Of a stretch of DNA of 64,000 bases, positions 1 to 9,300 are shown in pieces (position 1 is the stretch's first letter; each line of letters starts with the position of its first letter). The stretch is from Catenulispora sp. EB89. GTDB taxonomy: Bacteria; Actinomycetota; Actinomycetes; Streptomycetales; Catenulisporaceae. The position numbers and the translations under genes were made by a program. The stretch lies in assembly GCF_041261445.1 (NCBI RefSeq), contig NZ_JBGCCU010000008.1, positions 124,001-188,000 of the forward strand, given 5' to 3'. The notes under the pieces were generated by a model. That model was not told where the DNA came from. It was given only the letters and a program-made list of their open reading frames with translations, and made no database searches.

Positions 1-1
1 A

Positions 2-2005
2 GCCGCGTCCGCCGCTCCCTACGAGGCGACCCGCCTGGAAGACCTCGATCTGCTGCCCAAGCTGCCCGAGGAACAGTGGCTGAGCGTCCCGGTCTGGCGC
101 CAGATTCCGGCCGCCCCGCCCGCCGCCGCGCAGCCCGGCTCCTGGCTGGTGTTCGCGCGGGACGGACTCGCGGCGCAGGTCCTGGACGAGCTGCGCGCCG
201 CCGCCGCAGCGAGTGGCGCCGCCGTGACCGAGGTCCGCCCCGGAGTCGGTTACGGTGACGGCTACGCGGCCGGCGCCGACGGCGGCTACACCGTCCGCCC
301 GGGGAGCAGCGAGGACATCCTCGCAATGCTTCAAGACCTGCGCCGCCGCGAGATCGGCCTGGAGCGGGTCGTGCACTTGTGGGCTCTGGACGAGCGCTCC
401 GAACTGGACGACAAGACCGCGCTCGCCCTCGGCCTGCACTCGCTCGCCGCGCTGTGCCGCGCCGCGGGCGAGGCCGGGTCGACGCACTGGGCGCTCGACA
501 TCGTGAGCGCCGGGGCCTTCCCGGTGCTGGACGGCTCCGAGGCCCGGCCGGTCGCGGCCGCGCTCGTGGGACCGGCGCTGGTGATCCCCCTGGAGTACCC
601 GTCGATCTCCACGCGGCTCATCGACGCCGAGCCGGCCACCGACGCCGCGGCGATCGTCGCCGAGCTGCGCCGGGAACGCACCGGGACGCCCGTCGCGCTC
701 CGCGGAACCCGGCGCTGGCTCAGCGGTTTCGAGACGGTCGCGCCCGCCGACCTCGACGAGGCCGCGAAGACCCTGCGGCCCGGCGGCGTGTACCTGATCA
801 CCGGCGGCCTCGGCGGCCTCGGCCTGGCGATGGCCGAGCGCCTGGTGCGGGCCTGCGGCGCGAAGCTGGTCCTGCTCGGTCGCAGCGGCCTGCCGCCGCG
901 CGAGCAGTGGGCCGCGATCGCCTCCGGCGCCCTGGCCGCCGATCCGGCGGTGCGCGACCGCGTCGAGCGGGTCCGCGCCCTGATCGCCCTCGGCGGCGAG
1001 GTCGAGATCGCGGTCGGCGACGTCGCGGATTCCGCCGACGTGCGCCGCGCCGTCGGACTGGCGCAGGAGCGCTTCGGCGCGCTGCACGGCGTCCTGCACG
1101 CCGCCGGAGTGCCCGGGGTCGGCCTGATCCAGTTCAAGGGGTCCGGCGACAGCGACGCGGTGCTCGCCCCCAAGGTCGACGGTGTCAGGGCCCTGGCCGA
1201 GGCGCTGCGCCTGGACGAGCCCGACGAGGTGCCGCTGGACTTCCTCCTGCTGTTCTCCTCGATCGTCACCAGTACCGGCGGCGGCCCCGGCCAGTTCGAC
1301 TACTGCGCCGCCAACAGCTACCTCGATGGCTACGCGGCCAAGCTCGCCGCCGCCGGCCACCGGGTGGTCTCGGTGGGCTGGGGCGAATGGGCGTGGAACG
1401 CCTGGGAGGGCGGCCTGGGCGGCGTCGACGACGGGACGGCGGCCTTCATGCGCCGGCACCGCGACGCCTTCGGCCTCACCTTCGATGAGGGCTGGCGGAT
1501 GCTGCTGCGGGCGCTGGCCGCCGGCGAGCCGCGGGTCGTGGTCAGCACCCAGGACCTGCCGACGATGGTGCGCTACGGCCGCTCGTTCACCGTGGACCTG
1601 TTCTGGGCCGCGACCCCCGCCGAGGGCGCCGGCCAGGCCCGGCACCCGCGCCCGGAACTGGTCACCGCGTATCAGGAGCCGTCCACCGAGGCCGAGCGGA
1701 CCATCGCCGAGATCTGGGGCGCCGCGCTCAAACTGGACCGGATCGGCGCCCTGGACAACTTCTTCGAGCTGGGCGGCAGCTCGCTGCTCGGGATCAACCT
1801 GCTGGCCGCGGTGCAGCGCGCGTTCCCCGGCGCGCACCTGCCGCCGCACATCCTGCACGAGGCACCGACGGTCGCCGCGCTGGCCAGGATCGCCGCCGGC
1901 CTGGTCGAGGACACCCCGCCGGAGCGCGGCGGCGAGGTCCGCGAGCTCGCCGAGCTCCGCAGATCCGGGCTCAAGGCCGCCGCCGCGCGTCGGCGGCGCG
2001 GCTGA
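2..2005 (+). CDS. Type I polyketide synthase, C-terminal part (KR-ACP), 5' end outside window
   Basis: The frame is open from base 2, so this is the end of a larger modular PKS. The first visible residues (SVPVWRQ) match the linker that follows an AT domain. A ketoreductase structural half comes next. Its catalytic half has the NADPH motif ITGGLGGLGLA and a Ser/Tyr/Asn catalytic region (LLLFSSIV, then FDYCAANSY). No LDD motif follows HAAGV, so it does not look like a B-type KR, but stereochemistry is not safely called. A C-terminal ACP carries the phosphopantetheine serine in ELGGSSLLG. There is no thioesterase domain, so release or transfer must happen elsewhere. The next gene starts 39 bases downstream in the same direction, which suggests one operon with the extender-unit genes. 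Confidence 0.92.
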   Translation, partial: AASAAPYEATRLEDLDLLPKLPEEQWLSVPVWRQIPAAPPAAAQPGSWLVFARDGLAAQVLDELRAAAAASGAAVTEVRPGVGYGDGYAAGADGGYTVRPGSSEDILAMLQDLRRREIGLERVVHLWALDERSELDDKTALALGLHSLAALCRAAGEAGSTHWALDIVSAGAFPVLDGSEARPVAAALVGPALVIPLEYPSISTRLIDAEPATDAAAIVAELRRERTGTPVALRGTRRWLSGFETVAPADLDEAAKTLRPGGVYLITGGLGGLGLAMAERLVRACGAKLVLLGRSGLPPREQWAAIASGALAADPAVRDRVERVRALIALGGEVEIAVGDVADSADVRRAVGLAQERFGALHGVLHAAGVPGVGLIQFKGSGDSDAVLAPKVDGVRALAEALRLDEPDEVPLDFLLLFSSIVTSTGGGPGQFDYCAANSYLDGYAAKLAAAGHRVVSVGWGEWAWNAWEGGLGGVDDGTAAFMRRHRDAFGLTFDEGWRMLLRALAAGEPRVVVSTQDLPTMVRYGRSFTVDLFWAATPAEGAGQARHPRPELVTAYQEPSTEAERTIAEIWGAALKLDRIGALDNFFELGGSSLLGINLLAAVQRAFPGAHLPPHILHEAPTVAALARIAAGLVEDTPPERGGEVRELAELRRSGLKAAAARRRRG

Positions 2006-2044
2006 CACCCCCACAAACAAGTGCACACACAGAAGGAGAGAACT

Positions 2045-2884
2045 GTGACCGTTGTCGGAGTGGTCGGTGCCGGCGTCATGGGCATCGGCGTCGCCCAGAA
2101 CCTCGCCCAGGACGGATACGACGTCGTCCTGGTCGACCTGGACGAGCAGACGCTGGCCGCGGCCCGCGCCGAGATCGTCCGCAACTGCCGGATGAGCAAG
2201 CTGATGGGCGGCCCGGCCCTGGACCCGGACGAGGTGCTGGCCCGGATCAGCTCCGCGGTCGGGGTCGAGGCGCTGGCCAAGGCCGAGTTCGTGATCGAGA
2301 ACATCACCGAGGACTGGGAGGCCAAGCAGGCCGTGCACCGGCGCCTCGACGAGGTGTGCGCCGAGCAGACCGTGATCATCGCCAACACCTCGGCGATCCC
2401 GATCACCCGGATCGCCTCGGCCGGCCGGCACCCGGAGCGGGTCGTCGGCGTGCACTTCATGAACCCGGTGCCGGCCAAGCCGGTGGTCGAGCTGATCCCC
2501 GGCGTGCACACCTCGCCGCGCACCCTGGAGCTCACCCGCGAACTGCTCGCCGGCATGGGCAAGAAGCCGGTCGAGGTCAAGGACGCCAGCGGCTTCGTCT
2601 CCAACCGGGTGCTGATGCTCACCGTCAACGAGGCGGCCTTCCTGGTGTACGAGGGGGTCGCGACCGCCGCGCAGGTCGACGAGGTCTTCCGGGGCTGCTT
2701 CGGGCACCCGATGGGCCCGCTGGAGACCGCCGACCTGATCGGCGTGGACACCATCCTCTACAGCGTCGAAGTGCTCCACGAGCACTACGCCGACAGCAAG
2801 TACCGGCCGTGCCCGCTGCTCAAGCAGATGACCGACGCGGGCCTGCACGGCCGCAAGTCCGGCCGCGGCTTCTACACCTACTAA
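2045..2884 (+). CDS. fkbK: FkbK-like 3-hydroxyacyl dehydrogenase of the (meth)oxymalonyl-ACP pathway
   Basis: A 279-residue NAD-dependent dehydrogenase of the 3-hydroxyacyl-CoA dehydrogenase family. The Rossmann motif VGAGVMG lies at residues 7-13. The family's catalytic region is visible around VGVHFMNPV, and the C-terminal domain ends in GRKSGRGFYTY. In the FkbG-K / ZmaG pathway this enzyme oxidises glyceryl-ACP at C3. The GTG at 2045 is chosen because AGAAGGAGAG sits just upstream. An upstream in-frame ATG at 2021 would put that ribosome site inside the gene. It is followed by the ACP gene, the FkbI homologue and FkbH, the usual pathway partners. Confidence 0.93.
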   Translation: MTVVGVVGAGVMGIGVAQNLAQDGYDVVLVDLDEQTLAAARAEIVRNCRMSKLMGGPALDPDEVLARISSAVGVEALAKAEFVIENITEDWEAKQAVHRRLDEVCAEQTVIIANTSAIPITRIASAGRHPERVVGVHFMNPVPAKPVVELIPGVHTSPRTLELTRELLAGMGKKPVEVKDASGFVSNRVLMLTVNEAAFLVYEGVATAAQVDEVFRGCFGHPMGPLETADLIGVDTILYSVEVLHEHYADSKYRPCPLLKQMTDAGLHGRKSGRGFYTY

Positions 2885-2899
2885 ACCGAGGAGACGGCC

Positions 2900-3154
2900 A
2901 TGGCCGAGAACACCGGCGAGCAGATCACCAGCTTCATCCACGCCCGCTTCCCGGAGGCGGACTTCACCGAGACCGACGACATCTTCTCGCTCGGTTTCAT
3001 CAACTCCCTGTTCGCCATGGAGCTGGTGATGTACATCGAGAAGACCTTCGGCATCACCATCGGCAACGACGACCTGCGCATCGACAACTTCCGCACCGTC
3101 GCGGCGATGACCGGGCTCGTCGCCCGGCACGTCGCGCCCGCGCCGGTCGCTTAG
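2900..3154 (+). CDS. fkbJ: Discrete acyl carrier protein (FkbJ-like)
   Basis: An 84-residue acidic carrier protein. The phosphopantetheine attachment serine is probably Ser36 in SLGFINSLFA, a variant of the common GxDS motif seen in FkbJ-type ACPs. In this pathway the ACP is loaded with a glyceryl unit by FkbH, then carries it through the two oxidations. It has a good ribosome site (GAGGAGACGGCC) and lies 15 bases after fkbK and 10 bases before the acyl-CoA dehydrogenase gene, so co-translation in stoichiometric amounts is likely. Confidence 0.92.
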   Translation: MAENTGEQITSFIHARFPEADFTETDDIFSLGFINSLFAMELVMYIEKTFGITIGNDDLRIDNFRTVAAMTGLVARHVAPAPVA

Positions 3155-3164
3155 GCGGCGGGGT

Positions 3165-4415
3165 ATGACCAGCACCCTTACCGAACCGACCATCGAACCG
3201 ACCACCGAGCCGGACGCTGCGGCGCTCGCCGCCACAGCGCCCGTGCCGCCCGTGCCGCCCGCGCAGACCGCGCCCGACCGCGACAGCGCGCGCACGTTCG
3301 TGGACAAGCACATCGTGCCGAACGCCGAGGACTACGACCGCCTCGGCGAGATCCCCGAAGAACTCCTGCGGGCGGTGGCGGCCGAAGGGCTCTGGGCCCC
3401 GTTCCTGAGCCCCGAGTTCGGCGGCCACGGCCTGGCCATGACCACGCTCGGGGAGATCCACGAGGAGTTCGGCCGGGGCTGCTCCTCGATGCGCAGCCTG
3501 CTGACCGTGCACACCATGGTCTCCTGGGCGCTCCAGCGCTGGGGCAGCCGGGACCAGCTCGAGCGCTGGGCGCCCGAGCTGGCCGCCGGCCGCGTCCTGG
3601 GCGCCTTCTGCCTGTCCGAGCCGGGGGCCGGCAGCGACGCCGCCGGCATCGCCTCCTCGGCCGCCGAGCGGCCCGGCGGCGGCTGGCTGCTCAACGGTGT
3701 CAAAACCTGGATCACCGGCGGCCGGCGCGCCGACCTCTTCCTGGTCTTCGCCAGGGCCGGGCAGAGCATCGTCGCGCTGCTCGTCCCGCGCGACACCCCG
3801 GGCGTGGAGGTGGCGCCGATCGACGACATGCTCGGCACCCGGGCGTCGCTGGTCGCCGAGGTGCGGTTCACCGACGTGCGGCTGGGACCGGACGCGCTGC
3901 TCGGCCCGGGCGCGTTCGCCTCCGGCATGGTGCTGACCGGGACGCTCGACCTGGGACGCTTCTCCGTCGCCTCGGGCTCGGTCGGCATCATCCAGGCCTG
4001 CGTCGACCTGAGCGCGGCGCACGCGGCCCGGCGCACCGTCGGCGGGCAGCCGCTGCGCGACCTGCAGCTGATCCAGGCCAAGCTCTCCGACATGGTCACC
4101 GACGTGCGCGCGGCCCGGCTGCTGTGCGCCGAGGCCGGCCGGCTCAAGGACGCCGGGGATCCGGCGACAATCATGGCGACGTGGATCGCGAAGTACTTCG
4201 CCTCCACGGCCGCCGCCCGGCACGCCTCGGAGGCCGTGCAGATCCACGGCGCGCTCGGTTGCAGCCCCGGCCACCCGGCCGCGCGGCTCTACCGGGACTC
4301 GAAGGTCATGGAGATCATCGAGGGCAGCACCGAGATCCAGCGGATCACGATCGCCGGCGAGGCGTTTCGGGACCGGTTGCCGACGACCGACACGAACAAG
4401 GAGTGGGCCCGGTGA
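3165..4415 (+). CDS. fkbI: FkbI-like acyl-CoA dehydrogenase family flavoenzyme
   Basis: A 416-residue member of the acyl-CoA dehydrogenase family. The flavin- and substrate-binding middle domain is clear (CLSEPGAGSD, then GVKTWITGG). The C-terminal helical domain includes HASEAVQIHGALGC and the family ending MEIIEGSTEIQRI. In zwittermicin/FK520-type pathways the homologue oxidises the ACP-bound aldehyde intermediate to the carboxylic acid, giving hydroxymalonyl-ACP. The first 40 residues are low-complexity (Pro/Thr/Ala-rich) and are probably disordered. Its TGA overlaps the GTG of the next gene (GTGA), so the two are translationally coupled. Confidence 0.92.
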   Translation: MTSTLTEPTIEPTTEPDAAALAATAPVPPVPPAQTAPDRDSARTFVDKHIVPNAEDYDRLGEIPEELLRAVAAEGLWAPFLSPEFGGHGLAMTTLGEIHEEFGRGCSSMRSLLTVHTMVSWALQRWGSRDQLERWAPELAAGRVLGAFCLSEPGAGSDAAGIASSAAERPGGGWLLNGVKTWITGGRRADLFLVFARAGQSIVALLVPRDTPGVEVAPIDDMLGTRASLVAEVRFTDVRLGPDALLGPGAFASGMVLTGTLDLGRFSVASGSVGIIQACVDLSAAHAARRTVGGQPLRDLQLIQAKLSDMVTDVRAARLLCAEAGRLKDAGDPATIMATWIAKYFASTAAARHASEAVQIHGALGCSPGHPAARLYRDSKVMEIIEGSTEIQRITIAGEAFRDRLPTTDTNKEWAR

Positions 4416-5485
4416 GCACCACGACGGAACCCGGACTCGCGGTCCCGGCGAAGCCGGTGCAGGGCCGCGTCAAATGCGTGGTCTGGGACCTGGACCACAC
4501 GCTCTGGGACGGTGTGCTGCTGGAGGACGAGCAGGTCCGGCTGCGCCCCGGCATGGTCGAGCACATCCGCAGGCTCGACGGCCTCGGCGTGCTGCACTCG
4601 ATCTCCAGCAAGAACGACCCCGAGCTCGCGACGGCGAAGCTGCGCGAGTTCGGGATCGACGACCTCTTCCTGTGCCCGCAGATCGGCTGGGACGCCAAGT
4701 CCGAGTCGATCCGGCGCATCGCGACCCGGCTCAACCTGGGCCTGGACGCGTTCGCCTTCGTCGACGACCAGGAGTTCGAGCGGGCCGAGGTCGAGTTCGC
4801 GCTGCCGGAGGTCACCTGCGTCGACGTGCTCGACGTGGACGAGGTGCTGCTCCGGCCGGACTTCCACCCCCGGTTCGTCACCGACGAGTCGGCGCAGCGC
4901 CGCGGCATGTACCGCAGCCAACTGGAGCGGGAGGAGCTGGAGACCGAGTTCAAGGGCACCAGCGAGCAGTTCCTGGCCAGCCTGGACATGACGTTCACCA
5001 TCGCCCCGGCACGGCGCGAGGACCTCCAGCGCGCCGAGGAACTGACGATCCGCACCAACCAGCTCAACGCGACCGGCCGCACCTACTCCTACGACGAGCT
5101 CGACGCGCTGCGGGAGTCGCCCGACCACCTGCTGCTCGTCGCCTCCCTCACCGACCGCTTCGGCTCCTACGGCAAGATCGGCGTGGCCCTGGTGGAGAAG
5201 GGGCGGCCGGACTGGCGGCTGAACATGATGCTGATGTCCTGCCGGGTGATGTCCCGCGGGGTCGGCTCGGTGCTGCTCAACCACATCATGGGCCGGGCAC
5301 GCGCGGACGGCGCCGGACTGCTGGCCGACTTCGTGGAGACCGGCCGCAACCGGATGATGCAGATCACCTACGCGTTCAGCGGATTCCGCGAGGTCTCCCG
5401 GGACGGCGCGCACGTGGTGCTCGCCGCCGACACCAGCGCGCTGCAGGACCCGCCGGGCTACGTGGTGCTGGAGGTGGAGCAGTGA
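4412..5485 (+). CDS. fkbH: FkbH-like HAD phosphatase/glyceryl transferase
   Basis: A 357-residue bifunctional enzyme. The N-terminal HAD-like domain carries the nucleophile motif VVWDLDHTLWDG, and the C-terminal part resembles a GNAT fold (LMSCRVMSRGVGSVLLNHI). Characterised FkbH proteins take D-1,3-bisphosphoglycerate, remove phosphate and load the glyceryl group onto the discrete ACP. That is the committed step to hydroxy- or methoxymalonyl-ACP. The GTG at 4412 overlaps the stop of the preceding gene and is preferred over the much longer open frame beginning at 4124, which lies inside the acyl-CoA dehydrogenase gene. The gene overlaps the thioesterase start in the same GTGA fashion. Confidence 0.93.
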   Translation: MSTTTEPGLAVPAKPVQGRVKCVVWDLDHTLWDGVLLEDEQVRLRPGMVEHIRRLDGLGVLHSISSKNDPELATAKLREFGIDDLFLCPQIGWDAKSESIRRIATRLNLGLDAFAFVDDQEFERAEVEFALPEVTCVDVLDVDEVLLRPDFHPRFVTDESAQRRGMYRSQLEREELETEFKGTSEQFLASLDMTFTIAPARREDLQRAEELTIRTNQLNATGRTYSYDELDALRESPDHLLLVASLTDRFGSYGKIGVALVEKGRPDWRLNMMLMSCRVMSRGVGSVLLNHIMGRARADGAGLLADFVETGRNRMMQITYAFSGFREVSRDGAHVVLAADTSALQDPPGYVVLEVEQ

Positions 5486-6258
5486 GCGTCGTCGCGGTCG
5501 AGCCCGCGGCGGCCGATCCGGTCGCGTGCCTGCCGTTCGGCGTGCCGGAGGGCGAGACGGTCCTGTACTGCCTGCCGCACGCGGGCGGATCGGCGTCGGT
5601 GTACCGGTCCTGGGCCGGGCGGCTCGGCGGCATCGCGGTGGCGCCGATCCAGCTGCCCGGCCGCGAGACGCGGATGAGGGAGACCCCTTATACGCGGATG
5701 GCCCCGTTGGTGGACGAGCTCGCGGACGCGATCCTGGAGCGGCAGCGGACGCGCGGCGCGTACGCGGTGTACGGCCACAGCCTCGGCGCGCTGGTCGGCT
5801 TCGAGCTGGTCCGCGAGATCCGGCGCCGCGCGGGCCTGGCGCCGGTGCACCTGATCGTCTCCGGTTGTTCCGCCCCGGACCTGCTCGAAGGGAACGACGG
5901 CCAGCCTCCGGTGTCGGAGATGAGCGACGAGGAGGTGGTGGGCCTGCTGCGCCGGCTCGGCGGGACGCCGGAGCCGATCCTGGCCGACCGCTCGGTCCGG
6001 CGCCTGATCCTGCCGCCCTTCCGTGGCGACCTGACAGTCCGCGACACCTACGGCTACCAGCCGGAGCCGCGGCTCGGCGTGCCGGTCACGGCGATCGCCG
6101 CCACCGCCGACCCGCGGGCCAGCGTCGCGCAGATGCGCGGCTGGGGCCGGCAGACCAGCCGCGGCTTCCGGATGCACCTGCTCTCCGGCGGGCACTTCGC
6201 CGTCCTGGAGCACGCCGAGGCCACGCGCGCTTTCATCCGCGGGGCCGTCGAAGGCTGA
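5482..6258 (+). CDS. Type II thioesterase
   Basis: A 258-residue alpha/beta hydrolase of the GrsT/RifR type. The nucleophile elbow is GHSLG with Ser100, the oxyanion segment is LPHAGGSASVY, and the catalytic His lies in LSGGHFAVLEH near residue 238. Enzymes of this class clear stalled or wrongly loaded acyl groups from PKS carrier domains. The GTG at 5482 overlaps the fkbH stop. It is the last gene of the forward operon, and a strong hairpin follows at once. Confidence 0.93.
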   Translation: MSVVAVEPAAADPVACLPFGVPEGETVLYCLPHAGGSASVYRSWAGRLGGIAVAPIQLPGRETRMRETPYTRMAPLVDELADAILERQRTRGAYAVYGHSLGALVGFELVREIRRRAGLAPVHLIVSGCSAPDLLEGNDGQPPVSEMSDEEVVGLLRRLGGTPEPILADRSVRRLILPPFRGDLTVRDTYGYQPEPRLGVPVTAIAATADPRASVAQMRGWGRQTSRGFRMHLLSGGHFAVLEHAEATRAFIRGAVEG

Positions 6259-6272
6259 GGCGGTATAAGGCC

Positions 6273-6311
6273 GATTCGCCCGCATCCTCCTGCCGAGGAT
6301 GCGGGCGAATC
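6273..6311. terminator. Bidirectional terminator between convergent PKS operons
   Basis: A perfect 17-bp stem (6273-6289 with 6295-6311) with a 5-nt loop. It sits 14 bases after the thioesterase stop and 19 bases past the stop of the opposing PKS gene. The perfect arms can end transcription from both sides. A clear U-tract is missing, as is usual in high-GC actinomycetes. Confidence 0.85.
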
Positions 6312-6330
6312 TTCTATTCGGTGTCAGGTG

Positions 6331-9300
6331 TCAGGTGTCGCGGATGCAGGAGGCGAGCCCGCGTACCGTCGGGTGCTCCACGATGGCGGTGGCCGGCAGC
6401 GTCACGGCCTGCTCGGAGCCGATGCTGACGGCCAGCTGGACCGCGGTGAGGGACCGGCCGCCGAGCTCGAAGAAGTTGTCGTCGGCGCCGATGGGCTCCA
6501 CGTTCAGGGTGCGGATCCAGGCGTCGGCGATCGAGCGTTCGAGGCCGGCGTCGGGCTCGATGTAGGGGACCGCGAGGGTGGGTCGGGCGGTTCGCTCGGC
6601 GCGGGTGGCGTCGGGGTCGGCGTCGGCGGTGGAGGCGACGTGTGACCGAAAACCGCGCTGCGGCGAGCCGTTCGTGATGACGACCTGAGCCAAGTGGCTG
6701 CTGGCCGCCACGGCGCCTTCCAGGAAGCGCAGGGCGACGGACAGCGCTGACTGCTGCTGCTGGTGGTCGTCGCCGGCGATCGACTCGTCCCACGTCAGGG
6801 CGAGCCATCTGCCGTGGCCCCTCTGGCGGGCTGCGTGTGCGCGAGCCGCGAGTGCCGCGCCGTCCGGCGAATCAGGGCACAGTGCGATGAGGCGGCAGTC
6901 TCCGGCATCGCCATCATCCGCGCTGATCACGATCACCTTGGCGCCCGCGGCCTCCAACGAGGCTTTGGCTGCTTGGACGGCGGTGCCCTCGACGCCGGCG
7001 ATCCCAACAATCTGCTCGCGAAACGACCCGGATCGGCGCTGCTGACCGGGACCGTCGAGCTCGACCAGCTCATAGTCGCGCACCCACACATCGGCACCGC
7101 GAACAGCCGTGGGCCCCTGGTATTCGCCCACCATCGCCGCGAGCGTCTGGTCCACGTCCGCGAAGCCGTCGATGTCGATGTGCCGGCCGCCCACCTGCCC
7201 CGCGAACGCCCCGATCGGGGCCTGCTCCGGATGCGCCAGGTCCGCCCCGCTCACGCCGACCGCCTGCGAGGTCAGGAACACCAGGCCGACCCTCGCCGTC
7301 GGGAGCGCTTCGCGGAGCGCGTCCACGAACGTTGGCGCGCTCTCGATCCCGCTTTCGTGGACGACACAGATGCGCGGCGCGACAATCAGATCCCTGAGGT
7401 CCGCCTCGGACTCGATCACTTCGGCGCCGGCTATCAGCAGCCTGTGTTCGAGCGGACTCATCACGGAGTCGGCGCCCAGCAGCAGCCAGGGACCCGCAGC
7501 CCGCAGGCGCGTGTCGAGGTCTGCGGTCGGCCGGGGGAGTGGGCGCCAGATCGGCACGTACGAACGAACCCGCGGCTCGAAGTCGCTGACCGTCTTGGTA
7601 TCGAGCGAGGCAGACGCGTCAGCGTCGATCCAATGGCGCTTGCGCTGGAACGGGTACGTCGGGAGCTCGACGCGCCGACCAGCGCCCCGATGCAGCGCCT
7701 TCCAATCGATCCGCGAACCCGCGAGCCACAGCCTGCCCAGCGCCGCCACCAGCCACTCGGCCGCGCCACCCGCCGCAGGATCGACCGCGAGCTCGACGGT
7801 ATTGGTCGAACCCTGGTTGTCCCCGATCGTCGCACGTACCCCGAGGCCATCCAGAGCCACCCGCAAGGCCTCCAGCACTGCTACACGCCCCACCGCAACA
7901 TCCTGCGACACCAGCCCGGCGATCGCCGCGCCCAGCTCCGCCCACACCGCCCCGGTCAGCTCCTCGGGCACCACGATGCGAACCTGCGGATCCCGCCGCT
8001 GCGTCAGCCCCTCAATCCACCGCGCCGGATCGCCCATAGCCTCGATCGCATCACCGAGATCGCGGCACACCACAGCCCGCCGCAGCGCGAACCGCCCCCG
8101 CGACACCTGGAGCGTGAAGGCGATGTCCGCAAGACTCTGCGATTCCTCCGACCCCTCCGACCCCTCCATCACGCGCCGAAGGTGGCCACGCAGCCGCTCG
8201 GCCACCTGGCCCAGCGCCTCCTCGTCCGCCGCCGAGAACGCCAGCAGCTGCGGACCCGTAGCGCGCGCCGCGCCCGACTCGCGGACCGGTGCCTCCTCCA
8301 GCACCACATGCGCGTTGGTGCCGCCCACGCCGAACGAGCTGACCCCCGCGCGCCGCGGTTCGGGCCCGGCCGGCCACGGCTGGTCCCGCGTCAGCACCGT
8401 GAACCGGCCCTCGCTCGCGGCCAGCGCCGGGTTGGGTGTCCGGAAGCCGGGCACCGCGGGCAGCAGCGCGTGCCGCAGGCACAGCGCGGCGCGGATGAGG
8501 GCCGTGACGCCCGACGCGGCGTCGAGGTGCCCGACCGCCGGCTTCACCGAGCCCAGGACGCGGGTGCCGTCCGAGTCCTTGAACACCCGGCCGAGCGCCG
8601 CCAGCTCGATCGAGTCGCCCAGCGGCGTGCCGATGGCGTGGCACTCGACGTAGCCCACCGATTCCGGCTTGACCCCGGCGACGGCCAGCGCGGCCGAGAT
8701 CGCCTCGGCCTCGCCGTCCACGCCCGGGGCGCCGTAGCCCGCGCGGTCGCGGCCGTCGTTGTTCACCGCGGAGCCGAGGATCACCGCGTGGATGACGTCG
8801 CCGTCGGCGAGTGCGTCCGCCATCCGCTTGAGCGCCACGACCGCGACCCCGGAGCCCGGGACCGTGCCGTTCGCCTCGGCGTCGAACGGACGGATCCGGC
8901 CGTCCGGCGAGTGGATCCCGTCGGGCCGGTGCACGTACCCGGCCGGCTGCGGCAGCGGCAGCGAGGCGCCGCCGGCCAGCGCGATGTCGGTCTCGTAGGT
9001 GAGCAGGCTCTGGCAGGCCAGGTGCACGGCGACCAGCGAGGTCGAGCAGAAGCTCTGCACGGTCACCCCGGGCCCGCGCAGCCCCAGCTTGTAGCTCACC
9101 AGCGAGGTCAGCGAGTCGCGCTCGTTCCCGGCCGCGAAGGACTTCGCCGCCTCCGGATCCTTCGCCAGGCGCAGGTTGCGCAGCATGTAGTCGGGGAACG
9201 AGCAGCCCGCGTAGATCCCCACCACGCCGTCCGGCTCGGTCGGCCGGTATCCGGCGCTCTCCAGGGCTTCCCACGCGCACTCGAGCAGCAGCCGGTGCTG

